Source: an uncultured Clostridia bacterium
GTDB taxonomy: Bacteria > Bacillota > Clostridia > Saccharofermentanales > DTU023
DNA length: 18,357 nt
Assembly (NCBI GenBank): GCA_937922005.1
Contig: CAKZWV010000064.1
Location: 1-18,357, forward strand
Direction of reading: 5' to 3'
Shown here: piece after piece, positions 1-7,030 of the stretch
How the letters are laid out: each line of letters opens with the position of its first letter
Position numbering within the stretch: position 1 is the stretch's first letter
Notes under the pieces: model-generated
The model's database searches: none
What the model saw: the letters and a program-made list of their open reading frames with translations, nothing else
What the model was told of the DNA's origin: nothing
Made by a program: the position numbers and the translations under genes

Positions 1-410
1 CTCACCTGCTGCTCCTGCATCACTTCAAGGAGGGCAGACTGGGTCTTAGGCGAACTCCGGTTGATCTCGTCGGCCAAGACCATCTGTGCCATAATGGCTC
101 CCTTTTGAAATTCAAATTCTCCCGTCTTCTGATTATAAATACTAAAGCCGGTGATATCTGAGGGCATGAGGTCGGGGGTAAACTGGATCCGTTTGAAGTC
201 TAAAGCCAGAGACCGGGCCAGGGCCTTGATCAGGGTCGTCTTTCCAATGCCAGGGACGTCCTCCAAAAGGACGTGGCCTGACGCCGCCAGGGCGATCAGC
301 AAAGAATCTATGGTCTTATCCTTGCCAATCATGATTCGATTGATATTCATTTTTATTTTTTCACAGAGCGACTGCGCAGCGCTTGCATTAATCTGCTGAG
401 CCAAGGCCAT
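1..410 (-). CDS. MoxR-family AAA+ ATPase, partial (C-terminus beyond left edge)
   Basis: The visible 136 residues are the N-terminal part of a MoxR-type AAA+ ATPase. After a short helical lead, the sequence gives HVLLEDVPGIGKTTL (Walker A, GxxGKT), then QFTPDLMPSDITG and VLADEINRSSPKTQSALLE (Walker B with the DEINR motif), in the order and spacing usual for the family. MoxR proteins are chaperone-like ATPases that usually sit beside DUF58 or von Willebrand domain proteins; those partners would be to the left, outside the window. The ATG at 408-410 is chosen because it follows AAGGA about 10 nt upstream and lies 13 nt after the stop of the preceding gene. It is therefore probably co-transcribed with pyrE and the membrane protein. 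The family call is firm; the specific role is unknown. Confidence 0.93.
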   Translation of the reverse strand, partial: MALAQQINASAAQSLCEKIKMNINRIMIGKDKTIDSLLIALAASGHVLLEDVPGIGKTTLIKALARSLALDFKRIQFTPDLMPSDITGFSIYNQKTGEFEFQKGAIMAQMVLADEINRSSPKTQSALLEVMQEQQV

Positions 411-423
411 TCCTCCCCATTCC

Positions 424-1326
424 TTACAATGTTTTGTGGTATATCATGGAAACCTTACGGATTTCCGGGTGATCAATAAAATTCTCCAGGGTCCCCTCAC
501 TTTGGGTACTTACTAAAACTAAAAAATCCGAGCTAATAACAGCATTGGTCAGCATATACGAAGGTTTTTCATATTCTGACCCAATGACCCAAGCCTTGGC
601 CCTCTCCTTGCCCCCTAAAAGCTTCGCTCGCTCTGGGCTGGCCTTATCCGGACCCTTCCCCTGGGCAGTGTCTGCACTCTCCCCCTGGGTTGTGTCTAGC
701 CTCTCTCCCTGGGTTGTATCCGGACCCTCTTCCTTAGTTTTGTCCAGACTCTCTCCCTGGGTTCCCTCTTGCGTTTCCGGCATCTCATCCATATCGAGAT
801 CCAAGCTGGCATCCATACTTAAAAAGTCCTTGATGGCTCCAGGATCTAAGGCAAGCAAGATGACCTTGGCTTGACCATAGCCAAGCTTAGCACGGACCAC
901 TGTCCTCACATAAGTCAAGTTGACTTCCCGGATATCGGGAATAAAATCCGCAATCTCTTCATCATTCGAAAGCAGAAGGTCTTTGGCAGAAACAAGGACA
1001 ATGCTTAAAATACTATTAAAGGGAATGACACATTCCCGGCCACCGCAGCGGATACTAATGCCCATCTGATGCTGATAGATCAGGTCTACCGGTTCCCCAG
1101 GCATAGCATTGACCCCCTCCTGGCTGATGGCTTGAATGACAGAATCCGTCTCATAGGTACTTTTGATAAAGTTCAAATCCATGGTCTGGCGAAAGACCTG
1201 AAAGCCCCGCACACAAAGCAGCAGGACGGCAAAAGCCATCAAGCCCCCAGCGGCTAGGCCCGAAAGGGCCCCCAATAAGTAAAGGGCAAAGGTACAAATG
1301 ATAATAAAGCAGTACAAAAAAACCAT
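424..1326 (-). CDS. Two-helix membrane protein with octapeptide repeats, function unknown
   Basis: A 300-residue protein I do not recognise. Residues 1-40 are strongly hydrophobic and read as two closely spaced membrane helices (about 2-22 and 24-39) ending in CVRGF, so the rest is probably cytoplasmic. Residues 60-180 look globular. Residues 191-230 are five tandem acidic octapeptides of the type GExxDTTQ, and a second small globular part (235-300) follows. The ATG lies 18 nt after the pyrE stop; the best Shine-Dalgarno, AGGAG, is about 15 nt upstream of it, which is long. An in-frame stop two codons upstream excludes a longer form. It sits between pyrE and a MoxR ATPase with short gaps, so it probably works with the ATPase rather than in pyrimidine synthesis. 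That is inference from position only. Confidence 0.8.
   Translation of the reverse strand: MVFLYCFIIICTFALYLLGALSGLAAGGLMAFAVLLLCVRGFQVFRQTMDLNFIKSTYETDSVIQAISQEGVNAMPGEPVDLIYQHQMGISIRCGGRECVIPFNSILSIVLVSAKDLLLSNDEEIADFIPDIREVNLTYVRTVVRAKLGYGQAKVILLALDPGAIKDFLSMDASLDLDMDEMPETQEGTQGESLDKTKEEGPDTTQGERLDTTQGESADTAQGKGPDKASPERAKLLGGKERAKAWVIGSEYEKPSYMLTNAVISSDFLVLVSTQSEGTLENFIDHPEIRKVSMIYHKTL
637..756 (-). repeat. Five tandem 24-bp repeats coding octapeptides
   Basis: Residues 191-230 of the membrane protein read GESLDKTK, EEGPDTTQ, GERLDTTQ, GESADTAQ and GKGPDKAS: five in-frame 8-residue units. They form a hydrophilic, probably disordered linker. Copy number of such an in-frame minisatellite can vary without breaking the gene. 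Confidence 0.85.
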
Positions 1327-1344
1327 GAATTGGAATCAGATCTC

Positions 1345-2412
1345 CTAAAGTACAAGGCCTACAGAAGCCCCATAATCTTGTAAAAAGCGCTCGACCCGCT
1401 CCTTCGTTTTAGCATCTCTCTCCTTAGCTTCCTTCAAATAAGAAGGATGGAGTCGCAAGAAATCCCGTTCATAAGCCACAGGATCCTCCAAAAAGGTCAG
1501 GGACAGGGCAGCTTGGCCAGCAGACATCTGTCCCCCGGCCACGGCCTGGTCAAAAAAGGCCTGGTTGACCTGCAAGAGAACTTTGGCGTCGACTCCCGCT
1601 TCCGCTAGTTTATCCAGACCGCCTTGGTGACGGTCCACCACCGCTAAGGCTTGTTTCATCTCAATACCCTGGTCTTTCAAAGCGGGGATCCAGGCCCTGA
1701 AAAAGCTTGAAGCCTGCGTAATGAGATCGGCCACATGAAGGGCTTGTACAGGTCCCTGGACCCCCTCTTGGTGGACCATTCCCTCCAGGTCTGCCATGGG
1801 CAGCCAGGCCTCCCGGTGCCACAAAAGCACCGACTGGTCCTTCAAAATAAAGAGCTGGGGCAGGTCCAATAAGACCCCGACGAGGAAAGAAAAGAAATAA
1901 TCCCGGCGAGCGCCTCCGGAAATGAGGGTATAATCAGCCTGCTTCTTTTGGGCCAGGGCCTCCTGGGCCAGACAATGGATCACAAGGCGGTAAACTTCAT
2001 CCTCATGGTAGAGGGCTCGGATGGCCTCCATAAAGGCAGCCAAGATGTCCTTTTGCCCATCCTTATCAGTTCCCTCCAGGCCATCGAGCCCCTGGAGGAT
2101 CGCTTTAGCCTTGGTCGCCCCGCCTGCCAAAAAGTGAGTATTAATATAAAAGGGACCAAACATCCCCGAGGTATACCAAAAAACCTCCCCCTCTGGGGCA
2201 GGTTCCAGGGCTTTTTCGGCGAAGATGGCCCGGTGTAAGAGGGTCCCCGCTAAAGTCCTATCCAGACCCTCCAAAAATTCTTTCACCTGGTCGGGACCTT
2301 CCTTGGCTAGGAGGTCACATAAATCCGTCCGATAGGCCTCTATCTTGGAGACCTCTTCTGGGGTCGGTTTGGCGTCCAAGAGCTCTTCTAAGCGGGTGAT
2401 CGTTGGCTGCAT
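1345..2412 (-). CDS. pyrE: Orotate phosphoribosyltransferase-like protein, long divergent form
   Basis: 355 residues, against about 210 for the usual PyrE. It would join orotate and PRPP to give OMP, the fifth step of UMP synthesis. Support comes from motifs typical of phosphoribosyltransferases: YTSGMFGPFYINT (80-92), ISGGARRDYFFS (164-175), VADLITQASSF (227-237) in the place of the PRPP loop, and VVDRHQGG (258-265), which matches the VVDRxxGG stretch of OPRTs. The PRPP loop is degenerate: the usual first acidic residue is Ala and the Gly is replaced by Ala. There is an N-terminal helical addition and a C-terminal helical tail (300-355). It follows the other pyr genes but has its own promoter (2494-2522) beyond a terminator. 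AAGGAAG lies 10 nt before the ATG. It is the only OPRT candidate in the window; assignment rests on motifs and context. Confidence 0.8.
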   Translation of the reverse strand: MQPTITRLEELLDAKPTPEEVSKIEAYRTDLCDLLAKEGPDQVKEFLEGLDRTLAGTLLHRAIFAEKALEPAPEGEVFWYTSGMFGPFYINTHFLAGGATKAKAILQGLDGLEGTDKDGQKDILAAFMEAIRALYHEDEVYRLVIHCLAQEALAQKKQADYTLISGGARRDYFFSFLVGVLLDLPQLFILKDQSVLLWHREAWLPMADLEGMVHQEGVQGPVQALHVADLITQASSFFRAWIPALKDQGIEMKQALAVVDRHQGGLDKLAEAGVDAKVLLQVNQAFFDQAVAGGQMSAGQAALSLTFLEDPVAYERDFLRLHPSYLKEAKERDAKTKERVERFLQDYGASVGLVL

Positions 2413-2493
2413 GCAAATCTATCTTCCTTTTCGTAAATTAAGCTCCCAAGCCAGCCCCAAAAGGGGGCTATGCCGGAAGGATTTCAGTTCTTG

Positions 2494-2522
2494 ATTGTAA
2501 CATGTAATTACCTTGAAGGCAA
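2494..2522 (-). promoter_or_regulatory. Promoter for pyrE and downstream genes
   Basis: On the minus strand, TTGCCT (2517-2522) and TACAAT (2494-2499) are separated by exactly 17 nt, and the -10 is preceded by TG one base upstream (extended -10). It lies just after the pyrKD terminator, so pyrE, the membrane protein and the MoxR gene can be transcribed on their own. The leader of about 75 nt holds a small hairpin (AGCCCC/GGGGCT, 2453-2469) but no PyrR-loop consensus that I can find. Confidence 0.75.
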
Positions 2523-2559
2523 GAAAAGGCCCTGTCTCGACTATAGGCAAGACAAGGCC
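2521..2559 (-). terminator. Intrinsic terminator after pyrKD
   Basis: On the minus strand, GGCCTTGTCT pairs with AGACAGGGCC (2550-2559 with 2528-2537) through ten pairs including one U.G wobble, with a 12-nt loop, and is followed by TTTTCTT. On the plus strand the wobble would be an A/C mismatch, so the element is built for minus-strand RNA. It lies 40 nt after the pyrKD stop. Confidence 0.85.
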
Positions 2560-2599
2560 CTAGGTTAAGCTAGGCCAGACACGGCCCTAAACGAATCGC

Positions 2600-4684
2600 T
2601 TAGAGGGCTGGGCTCTCCTCATGGTAGCACAAGGTCCCATGGAGAGCCCCCACACTAGGAATTCCTAGCTCTTTCATCTTAGCGATCATGCCATCGGCGA
2701 GCTTAGGAATCGTATCATAATGGCGCAAGACCTCCGTCCCGACGGAAAGGACATCGGCCCCAGCCATGATGAATTCCAAGGCGTCCTCTGGGGTCCGAAT
2801 GCCGCCCATACCAATAATCTGGCAAGCAAGGCCAGCAGCCTGGAAGGCCCGGTAAGTCTCTGCAACCATCCGCAAGGCAATGGGTTTCACTCCAGGTCCA
2901 GAATAGCCCCCCACATTATTACACAGAACAGGCTGGCGACGCTTCAAATCCACGGCCATCCCCACAACCGTATTAATAAGGGAGACAGCGTCCGCCCCAG
3001 CTTCTGCTGCCGCCAGGGCCGGCGCCGTAATATCTTGAACATTGGGAGTCAATTTGGCGATGAGGGGAATATTGGTAACACCTTGAAGGGCTTTGATATA
3101 GGCCCCTACCATCTCGGGATGGGTCCCAATCGACATACAGCCGTCTCGGACATTGGGACAAGAAAGGTTGACCTCGAGGGCCAGAAGACCCTTACAGACC
3201 CGAAGCCCCTCCGCCAAGGCCAGGTAATCATCCAAAGTCGAACCGGCAATGTTGATGATGTAGGGAAGGCCGGTTTCCTCGAGATGAGGCAGGATTTCCT
3301 GCAGAAAATACCCCAGCCCCGGGTTTTCCAGGCCTACGCTATTTAAAATTCCTGTCGAGAACTCGACGACCCGGGGGGGCCGGTTGCCCGCCCGGGGATG
3401 GAGGGTCACGGCCTTGGTCACAAAAGCGCCCAAGCCAGCCGTCCCCGCCAAGGAAAAATAGTCCTCACCAAAACCTGAGCAGCCAGAAGCTGTCATCAGG
3501 GGAGTAGACAAGGTCTGACCTAAAAAGCTGGTTGCAAGGGGTTGCGACACGTCTTCCTTAACTTGGTCATGGCCGGCCGGTCGGGATGGGGCGATAAGCT
3601 CCCAAGCGACCTGGTCGGGGTCAAAGACCGGACCATCGGCGCAGACCCGCTGCATAGTAATTTCAGCGCCCTCTTCCTTGCGGAAGGGCAGGGAGCAGGC
3701 GGCACAAAAACCCACCCCGCAGGCCATGCGGGCTTCTAAAGATGCTTGTACATAGAAGGTTTTCTGGGGATAGTCCTTACGCCAAGTGGCGATCAGGCCG
3801 AGAACGGCCTTGACCATGGGGTCTGGTCCACAGAGGAAAAGATGGACCTTTTGAGGCCAAGAGGCTACGGGAAGGGCCTTTAAGGCTGCCAGGACTGTGC
3901 CTTCATATATCCGGTCCCGGTCGAGGACCTCAGCCTCCCCCCAGGAGCTCCCGGCCTCTCTGGCTTCTCCGGTCTTCCCGGTCTTTTCTCCGGCCTCATC
4001 AGCATCTCCACCGGAGCCCCCGGCCTGGGGCAAATGGTCCAAACAAAGGCGAAGCTTCCCAGAGCTTGCCTTTTCAAAATCTTTGACCCGGACCAAATCA
4101 CGGACAGACTGAAAACCTAAAACGAGGTCAAAAGGCAGGGATTGGGCCTGGAGTATTTGGGATAAAAAGAGAAGGGGGAAAACCCCCGTTCCCCCGCCAA
4201 TCAAAAGAACTTGGTCTCCCGGACCCGGCCATTCGTGACCGGATTGCTCCCGGGTATAGGTCTCAAAGCCCTTGCCCAGGGGCCCCAGAACCTCAAGCTC
4301 CTGGCCCGGAGTCAGGGCCCCCAGGTTACGGGTTCCCTTGCCTAAAAGGCGGACGCCCACGGCAAAAGTACCTTGCGCTCGGTCCACCCAGGCGACCCCC
4401 ATGGGCCGCTTAAGGAAGGTGTGACTTGCCACAAGAACAAATTGTCCCGGCTCGGCCTGGGTAGCGATTTCCCGCCCAGCAAAGGTTAAAAAGACAGTGT
4501 TGGGGTTGACCTGATCTTTCGCAAGGAGCTTGCAAGAATAGTAGTTAGCAGCAAGGTCGGCACTCGCAGGCTCTGTTATACTCGCAGGCCCTGTTGCACT
4601 CGCAGGCTTTATCGCACTTGAGGGAGCATCCACGCTTGCGGCCTCCCTCGCCAAGGAGACTTTATCCTTCTTCGAGGGCTGCAT
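2600..4684 (-). CDS. pyrKD: PyrK-PyrD fusion: NAD-dependent dihydroorotate dehydrogenase (family 1B) in one chain
   Basis: A 694-residue protein that joins the two subunits of the class 1B dihydroorotate dehydrogenase, which oxidises dihydroorotate to orotate and passes electrons through FMN, [2Fe-2S] and FAD to NAD. The electron-transfer part comes first. RPMGVAW (93-99) fits the FAD site, GGGTGVFPLL (163-172) the nucleotide site, and C322, C327, C330 and C348 form the PyrK pattern Cx4Cx2C...C. After a linker (about 360-387), the catalytic part runs from TPLMTASGCSGFG (394-406) to the end. It has the catalytic Cys in NLSCPNV (C509), LIAKLTPNV (541-549) and the FMN-site GMGGI. Extras are a 48-residue Pro/Ala/Ser N-terminal tail and a Gly/Glu/Lys insert (219-252). 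It overlaps pyrF by 23 nt; AAGGAGG stands 6 nt before the ATG. The domain order equals the usual pyrK-pyrD gene order, suggesting fusion of neighbours. Confidence 0.95.
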   Translation of the reverse strand: MQPSKKDKVSLAREAASVDAPSSAIKPASATGPASITEPASADLAANYYSCKLLAKDQVNPNTVFLTFAGREIATQAEPGQFVLVASHTFLKRPMGVAWVDRAQGTFAVGVRLLGKGTRNLGALTPGQELEVLGPLGKGFETYTREQSGHEWPGPGDQVLLIGGGTGVFPLLFLSQILQAQSLPFDLVLGFQSVRDLVRVKDFEKASSGKLRLCLDHLPQAGGSGGDADEAGEKTGKTGEAREAGSSWGEAEVLDRDRIYEGTVLAALKALPVASWPQKVHLFLCGPDPMVKAVLGLIATWRKDYPQKTFYVQASLEARMACGVGFCAACSLPFRKEEGAEITMQRVCADGPVFDPDQVAWELIAPSRPAGHDQVKEDVSQPLATSFLGQTLSTPLMTASGCSGFGEDYFSLAGTAGLGAFVTKAVTLHPRAGNRPPRVVEFSTGILNSVGLENPGLGYFLQEILPHLEETGLPYIINIAGSTLDDYLALAEGLRVCKGLLALEVNLSCPNVRDGCMSIGTHPEMVGAYIKALQGVTNIPLIAKLTPNVQDITAPALAAAEAGADAVSLINTVVGMAVDLKRRQPVLCNNVGGYSGPGVKPIALRMVAETYRAFQAAGLACQIIGMGGIRTPEDALEFIMAGADVLSVGTEVLRHYDTIPKLADGMIAKMKELGIPSVGALHGTLCYHEESPAL
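4563..4616 (-). repeat. Three tandem 18-bp repeats in the pyrKD N-terminal tail
   Basis: CTCGCAGG recurs on the plus strand at 4563, 4581 and 4599, an exact 18-bp period. The units encode the hexapeptides KPASAT, GPASIT and EPASAD in the disordered leader of the PyrK-PyrD fusion. They are imperfect and in frame. Confidence 0.85.
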
Positions 4685-5744
4685 TGAGGGCCTCCTTCAT
4701 CTCTAAGACAGCATCCCGGCAGGCCTCCTTATAGTGGAGGTCGGGCTGGGAGTATTGGCTCTTGCGGAAGGCGTACATGAGGCCTCGGGAGGAGTTCACC
4801 AGGCCCCCGGTCGCCCGAACCTTGCCGTCCGAGCACTTGATCTTTTGGACCCGGTTGAAGCCTGCCACGGCGTCCTTGGGACCGGCACCTTGGGCCCCAA
4901 AGCCTGGGATCAAAAAGATCTGATAGGGCATCCGAGCCCGTAAGGCAGTAGCCTCTTCCGGCCAGGTGGCCCCAACGACGGCCCCTAGGGGAGAATATGA
5001 TAGGTCTTCTGGATCAGAAACGACCTGGGTCTGGGTGCTAAGGTCTTCGCCGCCCAGGTCTCTCCCCCAGCGGTCGACAAGATCAGCCACCGACTCATAG
5101 ACCTTGCGGCCATCATCTAGGATCAGGTCCTGGAGATCCACAGCCGAAGGATTTGAGGTTCGGACTAGGGCGAAGAGCCCATGGCCTTCCTCGACAAAGG
5201 GTTGAAAGGCATTAATTCCGTCCGCTCCTAAATAAGGGTTGACCGTAAGGGCACCGGCCCCGAAATAACGGAACCAAGCCTGGCCGTAGGCAGTCGCCGT
5301 CGATCCGATGTCGTTGCGCTTGGCATCAGCGATAAAGCAAAGACCAGCCTCCTTGGCCAGAGCCCCTAGGTCCCGCATGGCCTTGAGGCCCGCAGCTCCA
5401 TAGCGCTCATAGGAGGCAGCCTGGAGCTTGACCGCCGGAATCTCCCCGGCGACAGCCTCGATGAGGCCAGCCCCGAACTCATAAATCAGGGAGGCAGCCA
5501 GGTCAAAATCTCCCTCTGCAAAGTTCTCTAAATCCCCAGGTTCCTTCCCGGTCTCTTTACGGAAACGCTCTACAAAAGGAGCAGGAAGCTGAGTTAGATC
5601 CGGATCGATGCCAAGGACACTGGGATTATTTGTTGTCCAAATTTTATAGGTAAGATCTTTAGACCAGGGCATCGATTTGCTAGAAGAAAGCTCTTGAGAA
5701 ACAGGTATCGGACGATTTTCAGGAAAATCCTTAGGCAAGGGCAT
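4662..5744 (-). CDS. pyrF: Orotidine 5'-phosphate decarboxylase, type 2
   Basis: Decarboxylates OMP to UMP, the last step of the pathway. 360 residues; short PyrF proteins have about 230-240, and this belongs to the longer type 2 subfamily. LGIDPDL (44-50) is the start of the barrel. FIADAKRNDIGSTA (137-150) holds the catalytic Asp-Lys-Asp network (D140, K142, D145). Later come VNPYLGADG, VRTSNPSA, FLIPGFGAQGA and the phosphate-site region near VNSSRGLMYAF. Even for type 2 it is long, because of a 35-residue N-terminal lead and an insert near 210-235 (VDRWGRDLGGEDLSTQ). The ATG at 5742-5744 overlaps the end of pyrC by 14 nt and is preceded by GGAAGGG at 9 nt, so it is likely translationally coupled. 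A later ATG (codon 25) has no good ribosome binding site. Confidence 0.95.
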   Translation of the reverse strand: MPLPKDFPENRPIPVSQELSSSKSMPWSKDLTYKIWTTNNPSVLGIDPDLTQLPAPFVERFRKETGKEPGDLENFAEGDFDLAASLIYEFGAGLIEAVAGEIPAVKLQAASYERYGAAGLKAMRDLGALAKEAGLCFIADAKRNDIGSTATAYGQAWFRYFGAGALTVNPYLGADGINAFQPFVEEGHGLFALVRTSNPSAVDLQDLILDDGRKVYESVADLVDRWGRDLGGEDLSTQTQVVSDPEDLSYSPLGAVVGATWPEEATALRARMPYQIFLIPGFGAQGAGPKDAVAGFNRVQKIKCSDGKVRATGGLVNSSRGLMYAFRKSQYSQPDLHYKEACRDAVLEMKEALNAALEEG

Positions 5745-7011
5745 CGTAGGTCACCCTTCCTTGCCAGCAAGTCATGAGAGGTTGGCCGTACAAGGTGGCC
5801 CCATCGAAGGGGGTGTTGTGGCCCAGACTCACGAATTTCTTGGCGTCGACCGTGTAGGTGTCACTGATGTTGAAAAGGGCGAAGTCGGCAGGAACGCCCG
5901 CTTTGATGCCGGGGAAATCCAGGTGGAAGAGGGCGGCCGGTTTCGTGGTAAAGAAGGAGACCAGCTGCATCAAATCAAAGCCCTCTTTTTTGCAAAGGTA
6001 GGTATAGGTGACGGGGAAGGCGGTCTCTAGGCCAGAAATGCCATTTTTCGCCAAGCTGAACTCGCAGTCCTTGTCGTCAATATGGTGGGGAGCATGGTCG
6101 GTTACCACCATGTCCAGGGTCCCATCCTTTAGGGCCGCCAGAATGGCCTGGCGGTCCTCCTCTTCACGGAGGGGAGGGTTGACCTTGTAAGCCGTATTGA
6201 AGGTCCCACAGGCCTCATCAGTCAAGGCAATATAGTGGGGTGTCGTTTCGGCGGTCACCTTAACTCCCCGGGACTTAGCAAAGCGGATCATCTCACAAGC
6301 TCCCTTGGTGGAAACATGGCAGATATGGACCGGAATGTCCAGATATTGGCTGAGAATGAGGTCCCGGGCCACAATCACATCCTCCGAGGCCGTCGGGATC
6401 CCCCGCAGACCGGCGATGGTCGAAGTCAGACTCTCATTCATGGCCCCACTGTCGGTCAGGGACTCATCCTCGCAGTGGTCAAGGATGGTCAAGCCGAAAC
6501 TCGCTGCATACTGCATAGCCTTTTTCATCATCCCCGCCGTCGAAACTGCCCGGCCATCATCACTCAAGGCCACGGCACCGGCCTCTTTCATCATGCCAAT
6601 CTCGGCCAGGATCTCGCCGCCCTCGCCCTTAGTGACTGCCCCAATGGGATAAACGGCGCAAGAAGCCACCTTGGACGCCTTATGGAGCAAATACCCGATT
6701 CCTACATCCGAATCGCAAACCGGATGGGTATTGGGCATCGGCGCAACCCCCGTATAGCCTCCGTGGGCCGCTGCCAGAGTCCCCGTCTCAATAGTCTCCT
6801 TATGCTCCTCCCCCGGCTCCCGGAGGTGGGTATGGGCATCCAAAAGCCCCGGCGTCAAAAGGTACTTAGACCCGTCAATTTCCCGAAAGGCACTCAGATC
6901 CTTCACATCTTCCGCCCGAACAAATACTCCCTCATCGACATAGATATCTTCCACTCCCTGATGATTTTGATAGGGATCGACCACCTGCACCTGTTTGATT
7001 GCTAATTTCAT
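5731..7011 (-). CDS. pyrC: Dihydroorotase, class I
   Basis: Closes carbamoyl aspartate to dihydroorotate; a zinc amidohydrolase of 426 residues, the usual size of the class I enzyme. DAHTHLREPG (58-67) gives the two metal-binding His. MPNTHPVCDSD (92-102) is the substrate stretch, and ALSDDG (148-153) the metal-bridging Asp region. DHCEDE (178-183) and HICHVST (229-235) supply further His ligands, and VTDHAPHH (303-310) the catalytic Asp. The frame is open to a TTG at 7054-7056 inside pyrB, but the ATG at 7009-7011 fits the family N-terminus (MKLAIKQVQVVDP) and is 19 nt after the pyrB stop with GGGGGAA upstream. It lies between pyrB and pyrF in one operon. Confidence 0.97.
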   Translation of the reverse strand: MKLAIKQVQVVDPYQNHQGVEDIYVDEGVFVRAEDVKDLSAFREIDGSKYLLTPGLLDAHTHLREPGEEHKETIETGTLAAAHGGYTGVAPMPNTHPVCDSDVGIGYLLHKASKVASCAVYPIGAVTKGEGGEILAEIGMMKEAGAVALSDDGRAVSTAGMMKKAMQYAASFGLTILDHCEDESLTDSGAMNESLTSTIAGLRGIPTASEDVIVARDLILSQYLDIPVHICHVSTKGACEMIRFAKSRGVKVTAETTPHYIALTDEACGTFNTAYKVNPPLREEEDRQAILAALKDGTLDMVVTDHAPHHIDDKDCEFSLAKNGISGLETAFPVTYTYLCKKEGFDLMQLVSFFTTKPAALFHLDFPGIKAGVPADFALFNISDTYTVDAKKFVSLGHNTPFDGATLYGQPLMTCWQGRVTYDALA

Positions 7012-7030
7012 CTTTCTTTTCCCCCATTCT

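Noticed and set aside
2413..2493. Second PyrR-dependent attenuator before pyrE
   Set aside because: The leader has a small hairpin, but no match to the PyrR loop consensus and no U-run after it.
6235..7005. Long plus-strand open frame (256 codons) opposite pyrC
   Set aside because: It is antisense to a highly conserved gene, has no recognisable domain and no suitable ribosome binding site; an effect of base composition. The same applies to plus-strand frames at 2720-3346, 13605-14222 and 14976-15774.
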